Below the pieces are notes generated by a model. The model did not search any database and was not told where the DNA came from. It worked only from the letters and a program-made list of their open reading frames with translations. The position numbers and the translations under genes are program-made. A stretch of 64,000 bases of DNA from Lithospermum erythrorhizon (taxonomy: Eukaryota > Streptophyta > Magnoliopsida > Boraginales > Boraginaceae). This document shows positions 48,764 through 61,959 of this stretch, piece after piece (the stretch's first letter is position 1; each line of letters starts with the position of its first letter). The DNA lies in contig JADFUC010002059.1 of the NCBI GenBank assembly GCA_019722365.1, positions 62,001 through 126,000 of the forward strand, in the 5' to 3' direction.

Positions 48764-49385
48764 GCTGCAGAAGCTTGAGATCAAGTTATGACAGAAGAAG
48801 CGACCCGGCTTGATGCCGGTGAGGGCTGCCTCAGGGACCGGTGGATGAACAGGCTCGGCCGTAGTTCCCACGATGAGGGATCTGTGATGGGAGTGCGGGC
48901 CGTTCAACTGTCTACTGCGTACCTCACAGCGCTGTGTCGTGATGACTGGCCTCCTTGGAAGAACAAATGGCTACCCCCGGGGATGAGTACGTATCTTTGC
49001 AGATTGAATGAGCTCGGATATCGAAGAAGATGGTGATCGGGAAACGAAGCGAAGGCGACTAAAGCGACATTTTTAAAACAAAAGAGGCGCTACGATCTCT
49101 AAAATGGGAGATGGGAATGATCCATCCCATTCCTACCGCTATGCCTCGAGGGTCGTCAGCGATGTTTTAACCGAAAGGTCTCTGATAGAAAGCTCATCAT
49201 ACCGGCCCGGATGGGATGATTCGGCGGAAGCGACTAAAGGAGTATATCTTTGGAGGCAATAAAAAGGTCATGAAGATCGCGGAGTGACTTAAATACACTC
49301 TGTCAGCACTATACTCCCGTATAGACGGTGAAAATGCTTAGGTATCGGCCGCTGAGTTCGACAACCGTGGGCGGGAATCCCAGGC

Positions 49386-50250
49386 TTTCAACATGTAGCC
49401 CACTTTGTTGAGGCATTGCAATAATCTTTGGGGTAGAAGGGGATGAAATTGTCAAATAGTTCGTAAAAAAACCACCAGAAAGGGAACTGCGTTGGTGATA
49501 TCTTGACTTGGGCCTACGCTTCATAGGCAGGTTGGGCTCGGTGGAAAGCGAATTCCTCGGCAACCTTGATACCAAAGAAACGATTGGCATGATGGAAATT
49601 AAGCTGCGACCAAGCAAAAGAAAAGAGGGGCCGGTCACGAGACTTAATCCAGGTGGAGGTACTTGAACCTAAAATGCAAAGATAGACTACCGAGTAAATG
49701 ACTATCGGCATGTGCATCCAAGGAATGCAATGGGATTTCTGATACATCGTACAGGAATACTTCCCAAAGACATTCGAGTAGGCGCGACGAGGGCACATGA
49801 TATGGATGCAAGCATTCTTTGCAAATAAAAGGACACGTGTCCTCTGCCCTACTTGACCTCTTATTGAAGACTGATGCGATCCCCGAGGAGGCCAAGAAAG
49901 AACTCCAAACTTCGAAAGAAAGAAGTAACTAAAACTTATTAAGTTACGCGAGAGCAGAAGAGTGAGGGCGGGCTCGGCCTTAGGAGGCAGGCACTCAAGG
50001 AAATCACGAGGAGAAAAGAATACCCCACTTCCTTAATTAGAGCATCCACTGCTGATGTTTGACAAGTGACAACAAAGCTGCATAGAACTCCTAGAATCGA
50101 GAGAGAGACGGAGGGGAGGCCAGATCGAGAAGCATGGGGGCCTAAATTTTGCAAGTATCATAGGATACTAGGGCATCCCATAGAAAAATGCTTCATATTC
50201 AAAGAGTGAGTGATGGATCTTGCAAGAAATGGGGCAATTACCTTGGAGGA
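49386..50250 (+). pseudogene. Retrotransposon gag remnant (plus copy)
   Basis: The plus strand reads F-Q-H-V-A-H-F-V-E-A (from about 49387), then G-D-E-I-V-K with a stop replacing Gln before F-V. Next come K-E-T-I-G-M-M-E-I (about 49573-49600), a L-K-C-K-D-R-L-like piece near 49675 and K-F-C-K-Y-H-R-I-L-G-H-P-I-E-K-C-F-I-F-K (50146-50205), followed by D-L-A-R-N-G-A-I. This is the plant retrotransposon gag domain with the K-Y-H-R...H-P...C-F segment. Stops and frame changes show it is dead. Confidence 0.8.
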
Positions 50251-50649
50251 TAGTAGTCTCACTTTGACAGCATAACCACTACGCGTCGTCCGACCCATTT
50301 GAGGTCGAGGTGCCAGAGGTTTTGGGAGAACAAGCCTATCGGGGAAAGCATGGGCTGACTACTCGGGATGATGAAGACTATGAAGTATGCAGCGTATGTG
50401 TCAAATCGGCGAAGGCTATTCTTTAGGAAGCCCAAGGGTGGCTTGCAATGAGTCTCTAGACTTTCGTCATATTCTTGATGATAACTTGCAAGAAAAGGGG
50501 TGATCATAATAAATCTCTCCTTGTGTCGGGCTAAACAAGCGAAAGTCGGCGGATAAGCGAGAATCTTTGGTGGGATGGAGAGGATCGTATGTAAACATCC
50601 TTCCCGCTCGAAATTGAGGCTAGGCATGTCAGAGAAGACTTAGAGTAGT

Positions 50650-50870
50650 CCGCGTGCAAATTCAAGGCTTTAACCAAGGCGAGAGCCGAACCTGGGAAAA
50701 GTAAGTGCGCAGTGATAGGGGAGTTGGAAACCATATCTTGGTTCCATGCTGATAGATGCGAGGTTACGTCACTGACGTCTTACTAGAATACGGATTAGCG
50801 GCTGATAATGTTGTTCCTGCACTTTTCCTGCCAATGCAGTATTGCGAGGATGGGATGGAGAAAGCCGGTG
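50650..50870 (+). pseudogene. Aspartic-protease region remnant
   Basis: The segment I-Q-G-F-N-Q-G-E-S-R (about 50656-50685) matches a motif downstream of the D-G-S-A protease site in these elements. It is followed by N-V-V-P-A-L-F and Y-C-E-D-G-M-E-K (about 50808-50860), the linker before reverse transcriptase. The protease active site itself was not readable. Confidence 0.55.
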
Positions 50871-53800
50871 AATGCGGATGAGAATCATTACATGATCGAA
50901 GAATCCTGCTGTTGATGCCAAATACACGAAGAGGAGTAAACCCCGGCGTGAAGGCGGGCGGCCTCGGGCATTCCCTCGCCTCAGTAACTACCTCACCATT
51001 AGAAGAAGTAAGTAAGATCTAATTCAAGCATTCGAAGGCGACCCTACCCTACGCTCGGCCGAAAAGGTGGTAAGCGTTGCCGCAAAGGTTTCGGCAACTA
51101 AAGAAGGACCCGAAGATAGAACATGGAAGCATGAATTACAAAAGCTTAACCTCTACTAAAGGCAGGGAACGATCCTATCAAAGACAATGCCATGGGACAA
51201 CTACCACCCGAAGTTACTGACGGCCAAGCATATGGGTTGAATGACACCCAGAAGATGATAAAAGCGAGAGAGAGGATGGTGCATCGAGAGCTTCGACGGC
51301 AGGGTTAGGATATACGCCCAAGAAAACCGCTGACTTTGTGTCCTAATGAAGAGGGTGACGAACCACTACATAGTGGAGGTTGATGAAAAGGCTCCTGAGA
51401 TCAAATATAGGAAGAGGAAGTCGGTGCTTCTAAGGTTGGGGGAGCAAATGTGATTGAAAGGAATGCAGCATGTGACCCAGTTGGGAGAAAGCCAACCTCA
51501 AAGCTCAAGAAGGAAGCACCAAAGGGAAGCTGCTTTTATGCGTCGACATGGGAACAAGATGAATACACGCGGAAAATTTACCCTCCATTGCGGGAAGCAT
51601 CCTTGAAATGATAGAAGAAGAGGTTGCTGACAGGCCTCCCGTGTATATCGGTAAGAAAAGGCAGCAGGGACATGTGAAACGTGAATTCAAAGACACCACC
51701 TCAGTATGGATACTCCTTAGAGGAAATGAAGACTTCGAGATCAGCGATATGTGCGGTTGACCGTATATGAAATACTCACCTTGGCTACCCGGCCCGAAGC
51801 GTCCTGCCGAGTTCTCGAAGAAACTAAAGGCGACCAGACATACGGATACATCCACGAGCAAGCCATTTGTGGGCGCCTATTGCCTCATGGAGAAACACTT
51901 GAGTATGAAGATCCAACAACAACACTGCGAGACTCGAAGCTTCGAGGCTTGAAGGCATGCAGGGCAGGTACCGCCTTGCTTGATAGGCAAGCAAAGGTCT
52001 ACGTCGCGGACACTAATGAAGGCTAAATTCATGTCCATCTTCTGTTCATACTCGGTGAGAAAGAATGAAGAGATAGAGCGTCGACATGCGAACCTAGGAA
52101 CCACGAGTGCAAATGCCTCCCAGAAATTAGAGGAACTAGGGATCAGCCTTATAAAAGCAAACCTTATGGAGCTTCTATTTAATTTGGGGCGAACCAAATA
52201 GCATTTTGGACGAGTTCTTCAAGTGGCATGGGAACGATCCCATACATAAATACATCCACGAACAGACATTGTGGAACGAATGCTCGCCTCGAAGGCTAAT
52301 GCCTAAGTATGTAAGTCAACAATACCCCACGTATTAAGCGAAATTTGTTGGCGGATTGAGGCTCGAAAGAAACAAGAAGTCACATCGTAACAAGGTAAGA
52401 TGCTGCAAACAATCGAAACTCGAGGTTCAAATACCCTAAAAGCGCACTCAAAGAGCTCTTGAGCATGAGGATAAAGCGCCCACTACGCTCCTTGTCTGAG
52501 TTAAACCTCCCGACCTCCTGAACTTCGTTTGGCTTGATCCATGAGGACGATACATTAGGTATGTAGGTAGCTTGAAATGCGTACCAAGTGCGACCATAAA
52601 CTAAAACAACGATGCGTATTTGTCTAGAGGGAGTTGGATTAAATCGAAGCCCAACGCAACAAAGAATGAAAGTAGCAATAAAACAACAATCGAGAAGGGG
52701 AGTTCTTCCAAGTGGCATAAAACCATACTGAGAAAGAAGAGATCGGTACATTAGAAATTGCTGGCCGAAAAGTAAGGGAAAGCAGAATCTCTACTTCCAG
52801 CGACAGCGTGTCTAGACTCCGAGGACTAAGATGAACAAGTAGGCGGATGTCTCGACCGATCTAGCCGCAATTTGGCGTAGGTCTACATCAGCTTGACCAT
52901 GTCTTCTGTTGTCGAGGCTCTGAGATGGAGATTCTGATCCGCAGAGAGAAAGGATTTATCTTTACTAAAGCTCCTTGATTACCGGACTAGGTTCAAGAAT
53001 ATAAAGCTAAAACTTTTGAACTTTGGGCGCATAGAGACAAAACAACATTGCTTTAACCCGCATTACATTGGTAGCGCTAGAAGATAAATGACGTATCTAT
53101 AGATGAGCTGAAAGAACGGAGTCTCTTACTACTCCATGAGGAAATGAGACAGAATAAGTGAGGAGACAAAGCTTAACTTTTCCATCGACATTATCTACCA
53201 AAGCTTAGAATTCTATAGTTTTTGAGACTGACCACTTCAGGTCGGCCGCCACGAGAGTTAGAATCATCGAATCCTTGACGCAGTCGCCCCAAATCGATGG
53301 ATAGTACCGACTTTAAAAGACACGCTGTCGAAATAAACCAATAAAACAAGATACATCCCAGAAAGAAACGGTTTTAAAAGACTGACCTATATACAACAAT
53401 GGAAGCGATGTACGAATGTCAATGTCTATTTCGATAAAATCGGAAATAACAACAAATAATGGAATCCGAACTACGATAAAAAGCAACCTGAAATGTGAGG
53501 ATCGCACTTCCCTTTCAGTATTTAGGCTCTAAGGCGATCACTTTCCGGAATGGGCCGAAAGCGATGTAGCGCGCTGCATCGGCACGGCACAAATAAAAAT
53601 CCATGATAAGCGAAAGAGGTGGGCTGAGAAAGCTTAGTGAATCTTTATCTCGAGAGTGGAAATTAACCCCATCTAAGCTTGGTGTAATTAGAATAATTAG
53701 TGCATAGGATAAATGAGTATTACGAATGTTTTGTCTGACGTAAGGCCGTAATAAATAAGTCATTAGTGAATTCATTATCAATATGCATAAATTTATAGGC

Positions 53801-53879
53801 TAAATCGGCTAACATAAACATTACGATAAGGACAATAAAATGATAATCATACATTTCGAAATCATTGACAATAATACCC

Positions 53880-55620
53880 AAATAGTCTGTAATCTCTTTG
53901 TATCAACTTGACGCCCATAAGGCATCACGGTAACCTAGTAGACCATCCCGACTCCACAGCTACGCCAACAACGCTGGTACTACTCGAATCCATGACTACA
54001 AAATTTCGTCTGACTCGACATTCGAACCGCGACTAAATAGCTTAATCCTTTCGGCACATTCAACCTCGCTTTAAGCGCTCGATCAGCTATAAATCGGTTC
54101 TACAACGAATGCGAATATAATCAACTCGACTGCCGAGGGGAGAAACTTATGCGATGGAGCATAAGCTAGCAGCTGACTACCCAGTAGCGAAGTGCGAGCA
54201 AAAAAACCTGCAGCTTATACCGAGGTATAAGGCAAATACCGGATAATAGCTTCAGCCATGCATCGTCAACTCATATCTGACTATTCTGCGCTTGACTCGA
54301 TCAACTTAAAAGACCTAACGTCAAAATGACCAAAAGCGACTGGGAAATCGACTTATCTAATGCGACTCAACCGCTCAAGCATACTGTCTTCGCAAAAACA
54401 TACAATCCATACTTTCAATGGTAATTCATATTCAACCATGCTCGACATAAAATGTACATACATATATATATTAATTTAGTAGATTAATCTATACGTGAAT
54501 AATTACTCACCTTGACTATGATAAATAGCGCTACTTTAATTAATCAAGTGCCTTTTCCCAGCGGCTCACGCTGATCACAAGCAGCGAAAACTACAATTGC
54601 TAACTACTTGCCGTTTTAACCGTATAAGAAACTTAGAGGTACTTATGACTACGCGGCTTAAATTTTTCAAAGTTAACGCCTTTCATTTAGTTCAAGCTTT
54701 TGGCACTTTCTAGGATTACTAAGCGTGGCAATTGACAAATAAAACAACAATTTCATGTCGCGTCGCACTCCGTTCGATATTGTCCCGTTCCCGTCGCTCG
54801 CAGCTCTAACAAATTTTTGAGTCGACCCAAAAATCAACTTCCCGAACTAATTTATCCATTTTTAACAACCTAAATTCCAAAGAAACCCAAAATACTACTT
54901 GCTTTCTTACGACTTAAATGACGTATTTTCTTGCGACATACAAATCAAAACTTATACTCCAAATAACTATATTAAAGCCCGATAACATACTTTTACAACT
55001 AGGAGGTTTGGAAAAGTCAAACTAAAAGTCAACTAACTTACAATCAGCACATTTCATCCCCAAAAATCGATTATAATCAGCAACCCACGTAATCCAAGCT
55101 TAGATGATACAAATCGACAAAGTCAAGCCAAACTTCGACTCTCCTTAGCAAAAAATATAACAAAGCTTCAACTTTGTTACCTTAGTTTGTAAAGAAGATG
55201 ATGAGGGAAGATAAGCAATCGATTTAGTCCTTAAGCAACAAAGGAAGAGAAGGAAAATGGAGATAAAAAATTTGATGATGGAGGGATGATGGATTTCGGC
55301 CAAATGGAGAAGAAGATAAGGTCATGAAGATATTTGTGCTGAAGTTTAACCTTATAGAGAATTTTAGGTCCCAGATTTAGTATGCGGTTTATTTCACCGC
55401 TTTTTTGTAATCAAATTCTTATGAAAACTATTCTAAATATGTATTACTAGTGAAATAAAATGTTTCTCAATTAATACTAGTCTCGGTATATATCGATTTT
55501 ATTCGAAATATTTATACTATTTCCACGGAGTCTTTACCACCAACGATATATAACACATTTTTTTTTTAAAGCATGGCAGGGTTATTTAGGAGTTCGACAC
55601 AATGATACATCGGAAGATTC
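53880..55620 (-). repeat. Gypsy LTR, minus strand, same family as 14.9-16.2 kb
   Basis: The reverse complement of about 54.7-55.5 kb follows the 15.3-16.0 kb sequence word by word with moderate divergence. In minus orientation it also contains a leader-like pyrimidine-rich segment near 55200-55350. No polyprotein of its own was seen beside it, so it may be a solo LTR that interrupts the Tat-like element. Confidence 0.55.
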
Positions 55621-55689
55621 CTATAGAGTTGTCTAGTTTTAAGAGAAGAGAAATACATCCTCTCATTGAAATTTGAGATCCTCTTTTTA

Positions 55690-57540
55690 CCTAAAACGCG
55701 CTACTCGAGGCCTCACGGATATTCAGCGTCTGAATATCCATATGAATAAAGTATCTTGACTACTTAGTACAACTGAGCCCGGTGAGGAATATGTCGGCCA
55801 TAAAAGGCTGAGGTCGAGGCAGTATCATGACATCTATGAGCTTAGAAGAACCACTTAAGGGAATCTGATCTATCAAATTGATAAGTAGGGCTATCGATCT
55901 TAAGAGCAATTTGTTGAAGCCCTTGGCCAGATTATCGATTCGGCATGGTATTGCGTAAACTACGCGGCAAAGTAGCCCTCGAGAGTTAAAAAGGCATTAA
56001 AGAAAGCTTTTGAGGTGGAGATCTGATCTCAGATGGGACTACGCGGTAAAAGGCTCCTAGATTGCAACTCAGGACCATATACAAGGAAACGCTGCAAAAC
56101 CCATGGATATAGGGGACGAGGAGTCAAGGATTGGAAGTCATGATGCTTGGGGAGATAAATGCAAAATATGGAAAGCGTAAGGCATGAAGAAGTCGAGATA
56201 AAAGTGAAAGCAAGGCTTGTGATAGCCTCGAGGGGAGCACGCCAAACATGTATCAGTGCGCTGGCGAATGCCAAGGTATTACGCTTCATGGATAAAAAAG
56301 TAAAACTATCCGCTGAAATGAACTTCACGTTTGACTTGATCGCGAGGGCGATCCTCGAAAATGCGTAGGCAAATTAGGGAGGCCACAGAAACTAGTCATG
56401 GCTTCGTCAAATTCTGCAGTTTCAAAATATTTATGAAGACAAGAGAAACAAAACGCGGCAAACCAAAAGTGTGATGAGCACTAAAAGCGAGAAAACATCA
56501 CATATGAAGCAAGTAAAGATAAATCGAAGCCATAAAGATGCGATTCACAATGTGATGCATTATACGCCCAGCGCCAAATCCCAAAGACTATGTAGTCTTA
56601 AAAGGCGGCCCAATCCCTCGCTCGTGAGAAAGCATCAGCGTCATGGCCAGAGTAGCAGTAGGAGATGGCGGCCGTCCCGACTCATGAGTTCTTCTTTCAT
56701 GAATCAAATCAAGAAAAATTTGAGAGTCAGCGAACACCAAGAAGAAGGTTGGAAAGCAAGATGAGGAGCGTTCCGCTTTTTAGCACTGCGATCCACTTGA
56801 AATTCGTGAGGCAGTGAAAAACCAAAATAGAGCAATTCCAAAAGCAAATGGTCAAGATCGAAGGCGAGAGAGCGTTACTGCTTACCAGCAATACCACTAA
56901 AACTCTGATTTAATCGGACCCAGAAAGGGAGGCCAGTATAGGGATATGCATCTGCCTACCTAAAGCGAGCTATGACCAAAGGCAAGTAAAGCATCAGCGA
57001 AGGATGATAAGGCACATACTTTCAGCATCCTAAGTCGTAAGCTTCAACTTCATAAAAGCAAAGAAAAATGGCAAGTAAGCGAGAAAGAGGGGAAGAGCGT
57101 TCCTAAAAGTCCATTCACCATCACAAGTTCCAACCATGCTACATGAATCTGAGAGTACATGAGTCCTTGCAAAAGCCAAATCAAAAGCCGAGAAAAGCAA
57201 ACAATGGGCCAAAACCAGCATGTTCATTAGCAAAACAGAAGGCTTAAACTGTCGAGAAAATTCTAGGAACAAATGAGCACAAACTAGACTCAGAGACGAA
57301 CACGTAAAAATTTGAATAATCCCAATCGGAGTTCTGAGCTAGGAGAAACAATTCCCCAAAGTTGCAGTGATTAATCGAGTCGAACCCTCGAAATTCGGAA
57401 ACTTGAGGACTCGTATCACCGACTTCCAGAACAAAGCTGGAAGATCTTCTACCTATATCAAAAGCGACCGTCTACTTAACAAGCTTTACAGAAATAAAGA
57501 TAAGTGATCACGGAAGTTATGAAATTCTGATCTTCATTTT
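55690..57540 (+). mobile_element. Probable continuation of the plus-strand gypsy relic
   Basis: Purine-rich on the plus strand and free of intact frames, like 51-53.5 kb on the other side of the minus-strand LTR. I could not read integrase or RNase H motifs, so the assignment rests on composition and position. The open frame at 56471-56764 is Ser/Arg/Lys-rich and shows no domain. Confidence 0.3.
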
Positions 57541-59911
57541 TTTGAGCAAATGCGGTTTCTGCGAAATTATTTTATATTTTTAAATTCGGCGGGTAAAAAT
57601 CAGATTTTTATCATCAAGACTAGTACCTTGAAGCAATTGGTGATTAAAAACACAACAACAAGCACACAATCAAGAAATTAAAGTATGAGAAAGTTACTAA
57701 CTTTATTGGTAAAATCCATGATATTCTTGAAGTTGTGGACTTTGATGTAAATTCTCGGCTTAAATCTTGCAAGAACATGGCAGAGAGATGTTAATATGAG
57801 TGACTTATTCATATAAAAACATCCAAAGTGTATCCAAGTTGTGCGAGGAAAAAGACAAAAAATCAAAGAAAAAAATAACCCAGCGTACCTGAAGCCGTGC
57901 GGTCTAGGGGGAAGAAACATGATGAAAATTTGATTTTTGTGTTTCATCATATGCTTAAATAGATAAAGCCTAGTGGACCCGAGGCCCTAAAAGCCCGATC
58001 GTAGTTCTTGGCGAGACGAAGTAAAATTTCATGTTCGGAAAATGTCGAAATCTGCTTACGAGTGGTTCGAAAAATTCAAAAACAAAAGTATATACATGGG
58101 ATGGCCAAAAATTTTCACGTGAAAATTTATCCCAAATATTTATTTGTTAATCAAATAAACCTATACCGACCCGAAAAATGGCAAAAAATAGAGTTTAATT
58201 TTAAATTAAACTCTAAAATCAAATAATTAATTACGAAACCGCGAGGGCTAAGATTAATTATTTTAAATATTCTTTACTCTATGGTCATGTTAAAGGTGCA
58301 AATATTAATTCACGTTAAATCCACGAGGTTCGGTTAATATAAATGCCATAAATCACAAACAGCAACATATGGCGTAATATGTTAGTAGTGAAAACTTTCG
58401 AAAATTAATTCTCATTAAATCCTCATGGATAGAATTAGAGGATCTTAACATGTAATAAATTCATGTTAACATCAAGAGCCCAACAAATAAAATCTCATTA
58501 AATCCTACTGCGGATTCGAGGGAATTAAAAGCGGATCACTTGACGTACACGTAAATTCGGGTTAACATGAAATCCTCTTGTCCCGAGGAATTAATGGGTT
58601 ACTAAATTCAAGGATTAATACAAAACCCTCGAAATTTAATTCTACAGCAAAATGAAATTAAATGGGATCCTATATTGTGTTAATTAAATCCCATAGAATT
58701 AAGTCTTCGTCGAGTCGATCCTAAGACCGAAGGCACGTAGTAGAATCGTGACATACAAATTCATGTCACTGACAAATCCTAATAAAGTCAACTTTCTGAG
58801 TCCTTGATGACCGGGAGTTGACCAGAGAGTGTGATCACGTGATCCATAGAATATCCAACTGTAAAACAAGTTGCTCATCCTTCCAAAATTTTTGAATGAC
58901 ATGGATGATGGTAAGGACTTGAAGCCTTAAATCACGAAATGCGGTAAGTCCAAAATACGGTTAATCCGCGAGCTACGGACCTGCTACGAGAGGGAGAAGT
59001 GTTAACCAGGACCAAGATGTGTACCAAATTCACATCGAGAAAAGCGGGCTCAATATCCAATTGTGCTTGAAGTCGGATAAGAGGCTGGATGCCATGCGCA
59101 TAAAAGGAGAAGCACGTCTTTGAAAATAATGACCTATAAAAAACTCAACACGTGTTGGACATTGTCTGGGTCGAACCCGACACCTACTCCATATGTACAC
59201 GGAGTTAAATCATGAACGAAATTTATCCGAAAATAATTAAATTGATTAAGAAGAATTAATCAACTTAATTAGGGCGGACAGCTAAAAAATGTCAAGTGGT
59301 GATTAGGGTTCCAGTTAAACCACAAAAAATTCAAATCAAACCAGCGGACCGAGCGAGGGTTCCCGTAAATCAAGCCCCACAGGTTGTCGAGTCAAAGAAT
59401 GAGGGGTTTCTCTAATTAATTAACCACAAGTTTAAACTCGAGAAATAGGATTTCCAAGAAAATAGCCTCGCGTTAAATGTCATATAAATTAGGGCTCAAA
59501 AACCGTAATTTTATTGATTAAAAAGTAAAATTTAACGGAGATTTCAAGAAAGAACACGTGGCTCAAAATGAAGACTCTATAAACCACGGGATTTAAAATG
59601 AAGACTCCACTTGAAGTTTTGTGGTGCAAATCAAGACTCCTGAGGATTATGTGGATGTCGGCCTTCGGAAATCGCGTTGTGCAAAATCAAGGGTCTAAAA
59701 GGTCCGGGATCAATATGAAAATATGTTTGACCTAGAAAAAGAATCCGGAACCTTTGTTCACCTCAAAATAGGCACCCAAAAGGGTTACTTGGTCATCAAG
59801 TAATTCCAAATTATCTCAGATGGTCAGGATGCTCTCGAAATTCAACGGTCGAGATCATGATCCACTGAAATCAAACCGGCTTGTCCGGAAAGCGGCGGTG
59901 AGGCTCGAGAA

Positions 59912-59925
59912 TCCTATAAATACCC
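59912..59925 (+). promoter_or_regulatory. TATA box of a probable retrotransposon LTR
   Basis: CCTATAAATACCCC in locally GC-richer DNA, followed by a C/T-rich then A-rich stretch. This is the typical core of a plant promoter or LTR. No host gene starts shortly downstream. Confidence 0.55.
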
Positions 59926-60389
59926 CCTCTCATTTGACCCGAGGAAGTGAATGAGCAAAAAATCGAAAACCCACGAGAAAATCTGAGGAGAAACGCCCTC
60001 TGAAATTTCTAGATTAAATCTTTGAAGACCACCGGCGAGAAGCGCCACGGTGGTGAAGCAGGAGTGGCCAGCAGGCGCGCTTTGAAATCAAGAATTATTG
60101 CACAAAATGCAATAATAATCCTTCAAGTAAGCAAAATCGATGAGAATTTGGCGTAGATTCGAAACGGCTTGAATATTCGTAAAGCTTGGATGAACACACA
60201 CGATAAATTTCGGGGTTGATTAAATCCAGAATATATGAATAAGTGTGAGCATTAGGTCCATAAGCTGGGTTAGGCGGGAAGCAATGACTGCTTCAAGGCC
60301 CTGTCTAGTTTAACGTTCCTTCCTCTTGATCATCATTTCTACGGTAGTACTAGGCCTTAGTCAAGCTAGAAGTAATAGCTTGTTAGCTT

Positions 60390-60670
60390 AAATAAAAGTG
60401 AGGCCAAATCTCACACTAAGTCCCAGTGAGGCCAAAATCTCGCTTTCTAAGTCCCAGCGTAGGTCATATCACCGAAGTCCCTTCATCAATAAAGGCTCTT
60501 CAAAATTGTAGTCAAAAGGCTAGAAGTGGCGTAACTTGTTAAGCTTAAATAAAGTGAGGCCAAATCTCACTAAGTCCCAAGTGTATGGCCAGATCTCACT
60601 AAAGTCCCAGTGAGGAGGCTAAATCTCGCTAAGTCAGTGAGGCCAAATCGCTAAGTCAGCGTGGGTATTA
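60390..60670 (+). repeat. Clustered repeats of a GTGAGGCCAAATCTCACTAAG unit
   Basis: Variants of GTGAGGCCAAATCTCACTAA plus GTCCCA occur about seven times at irregular spacing of 24-60 bases. A longer duplication (CTAGAAGT...TTAAATAAA(A)GTGAGGCC) repeats at about 60370 and 60512. Units differ by small indels. Confidence 0.8.
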
Positions 60671-61412
60671 TCCTGAAGTCCCTAAAAGTGACAGTAGCTA
60701 AGGCCGTTGTGAATGCGGGCGAAGCGATGTTGCTTGATGACTTTCTTGCTGCTCGCTTTCGAAATACGGATCGAGGCTCGGAGTCCTATCGAATGGAGTG
60801 TCATGTCGAGGCACTAAGTCCATGCCGAGGAAGATGAAATAGAATCAAAGAGTCCCACATTTGAGAGGGATGTAGCTTATCTTTCGAAGTCCCGCGGTGG
60901 AGTCAGTAAGTCAGCGCAAGCGTTTGCATTAACTCCATCAAAGTTTGAAGTAGACTGGGAGGAGATCGAGTCTAAGACCCAAAATCAAGTCCGTACAACG
61001 ACATGGAGATGCAGCTGCCCAAGGCTCCCCGGCTCGGACACGTATCGAGTCAGGAAGATTGTCGAAGTACATCGAGGGCTAGGACATACATCCGGCTTCT
61101 TGGGAGGCACATCAAAATCAAATCAGAGTCGAGCTCGGCTCGAGTCGGCTCAGCGCTATCGAGTCAAATCAGTCAGTTCAAATCAAATCAAGTGGTAGAA
61201 ACCGAGAGTCGAATCAAAATTGAAACCAAGATACAGGTCCTTGAATGAGAGATATCCTAAATTGATCGTTATGAGAAGCGGCTTAGGGACTCATAGTTTG
61301 GACAATCGAACCTCTTCGATTTGATAAAACCTGTACACTAAGGAATTTTTCCGTGGATTTTATTTTATACCCCTATCATAAATAATAAAAATTCTTCTTT
61401 CCATTACATGTA

Positions 61413-61959
61413 AAAATGTATTTGGAATAATACTTTATTTAGATATATTTAATCATGCATTAATGTATTAAGGCATGGCCACGTTTATGCACGTAAAATA
61501 GCAAGCCTTGTAAATTATACTCTATAGTTGTAATTTATGTTGCCTAACAATAGGAATGTATGGTGGAATGAAGAGAGAGCCGAAAATTTAGGCCTTCCTC
61601 TATATTTCTCCCATTTGTTATTACATCATTCTTAAACAATGGTGGCAGATCTGGTTGATCGAGTTGGTGTTGTTCCTTCAAACTATTTTAGGAACAATTT
61701 TCCTTGACCACCACAACCCTTTTATCTATGTGCCCACTTTTTGTTCACTTCCTCCCGGTGGTCGGCCGAGGCGGTCTATTTTGTTCCGCCACGGCCATCC
61801 ATTAATTGTTTTTGTGTCACCAAGACAACGACACAAATAATATTGATCAAGAAAAGATCAATAATTGTCAGAAGCTTTAATTCGAGATTGACTAAAACCA
61901 TCTCAATAATTGCCCCTCAAATTCATCACATTTATTAAGTTTCTCAAGATTTCTATAAG
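61413..61959 (+). promoter_or_regulatory. Upstream region of the DUF1685 gene
   Basis: This holds the promoter and 5'UTR of the next gene. At 61631-61650 the bases CAATGGTGGCAGATCTGGTT resemble a degenerate tRNA-Met primer site (TGGTATCAGAGC) preceded by a CA, so part of this may be a small LTR-element remnant. This is weak. The open frames at 61655-61938 show no family. Confidence 0.35.

Larger units (their letters stand above)
48764..53500 (+). mobile_element. Gypsy (Tat-like) relic, plus strand: gag and protease region
   Basis: After the candidate primer site come gag pieces (49386-50250) and a protease-to-linker region (50650-50870), all on the plus strand and out of frame with each other. 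DNA from 51 to 53.5 kb should be the start of the reverse transcriptase part, but no catalytic motif could be read. Many long minus-strand open frames in 49.3-52.8 kb are shadows of this decayed coding sequence. Confidence 0.65.
57541..61412 (+). repeat. Repeat-derived DNA, probably a long gypsy LTR or several LTR fragments
   Basis: No host gene was recognised. A textbook-like TATA box (CCTATAAATACCCC, 59912-59925) is followed by A-rich leader-like sequence, as in an LTR. Tandem repeats lie at 60390-60670. The final 105 bases match the LTR-end-like segment at 48430-48535. At 58.39-58.62 kb short words such as CTCATTAAATCC and GAGGAATTAA recur. Whether this is one LTR of several kb or a patchwork cannot be settled by eye. 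Confidence 0.4.

Noticed and set aside
50259..52751. Several minus-strand open frames of 70-123 codons
   Set aside because: They run against plus-strand gag and protease motifs. The long antisense frames are a by-product of the decayed coding strand.
61631..61650. A small LTR element (TRIM) with a tRNA-Met primer site upstream of the DUF1685 gene
   Set aside because: The match to TGGTATCAGAGC is poor and I found no second LTR or polypurine tract, so it is mentioned only as a weak possibility.
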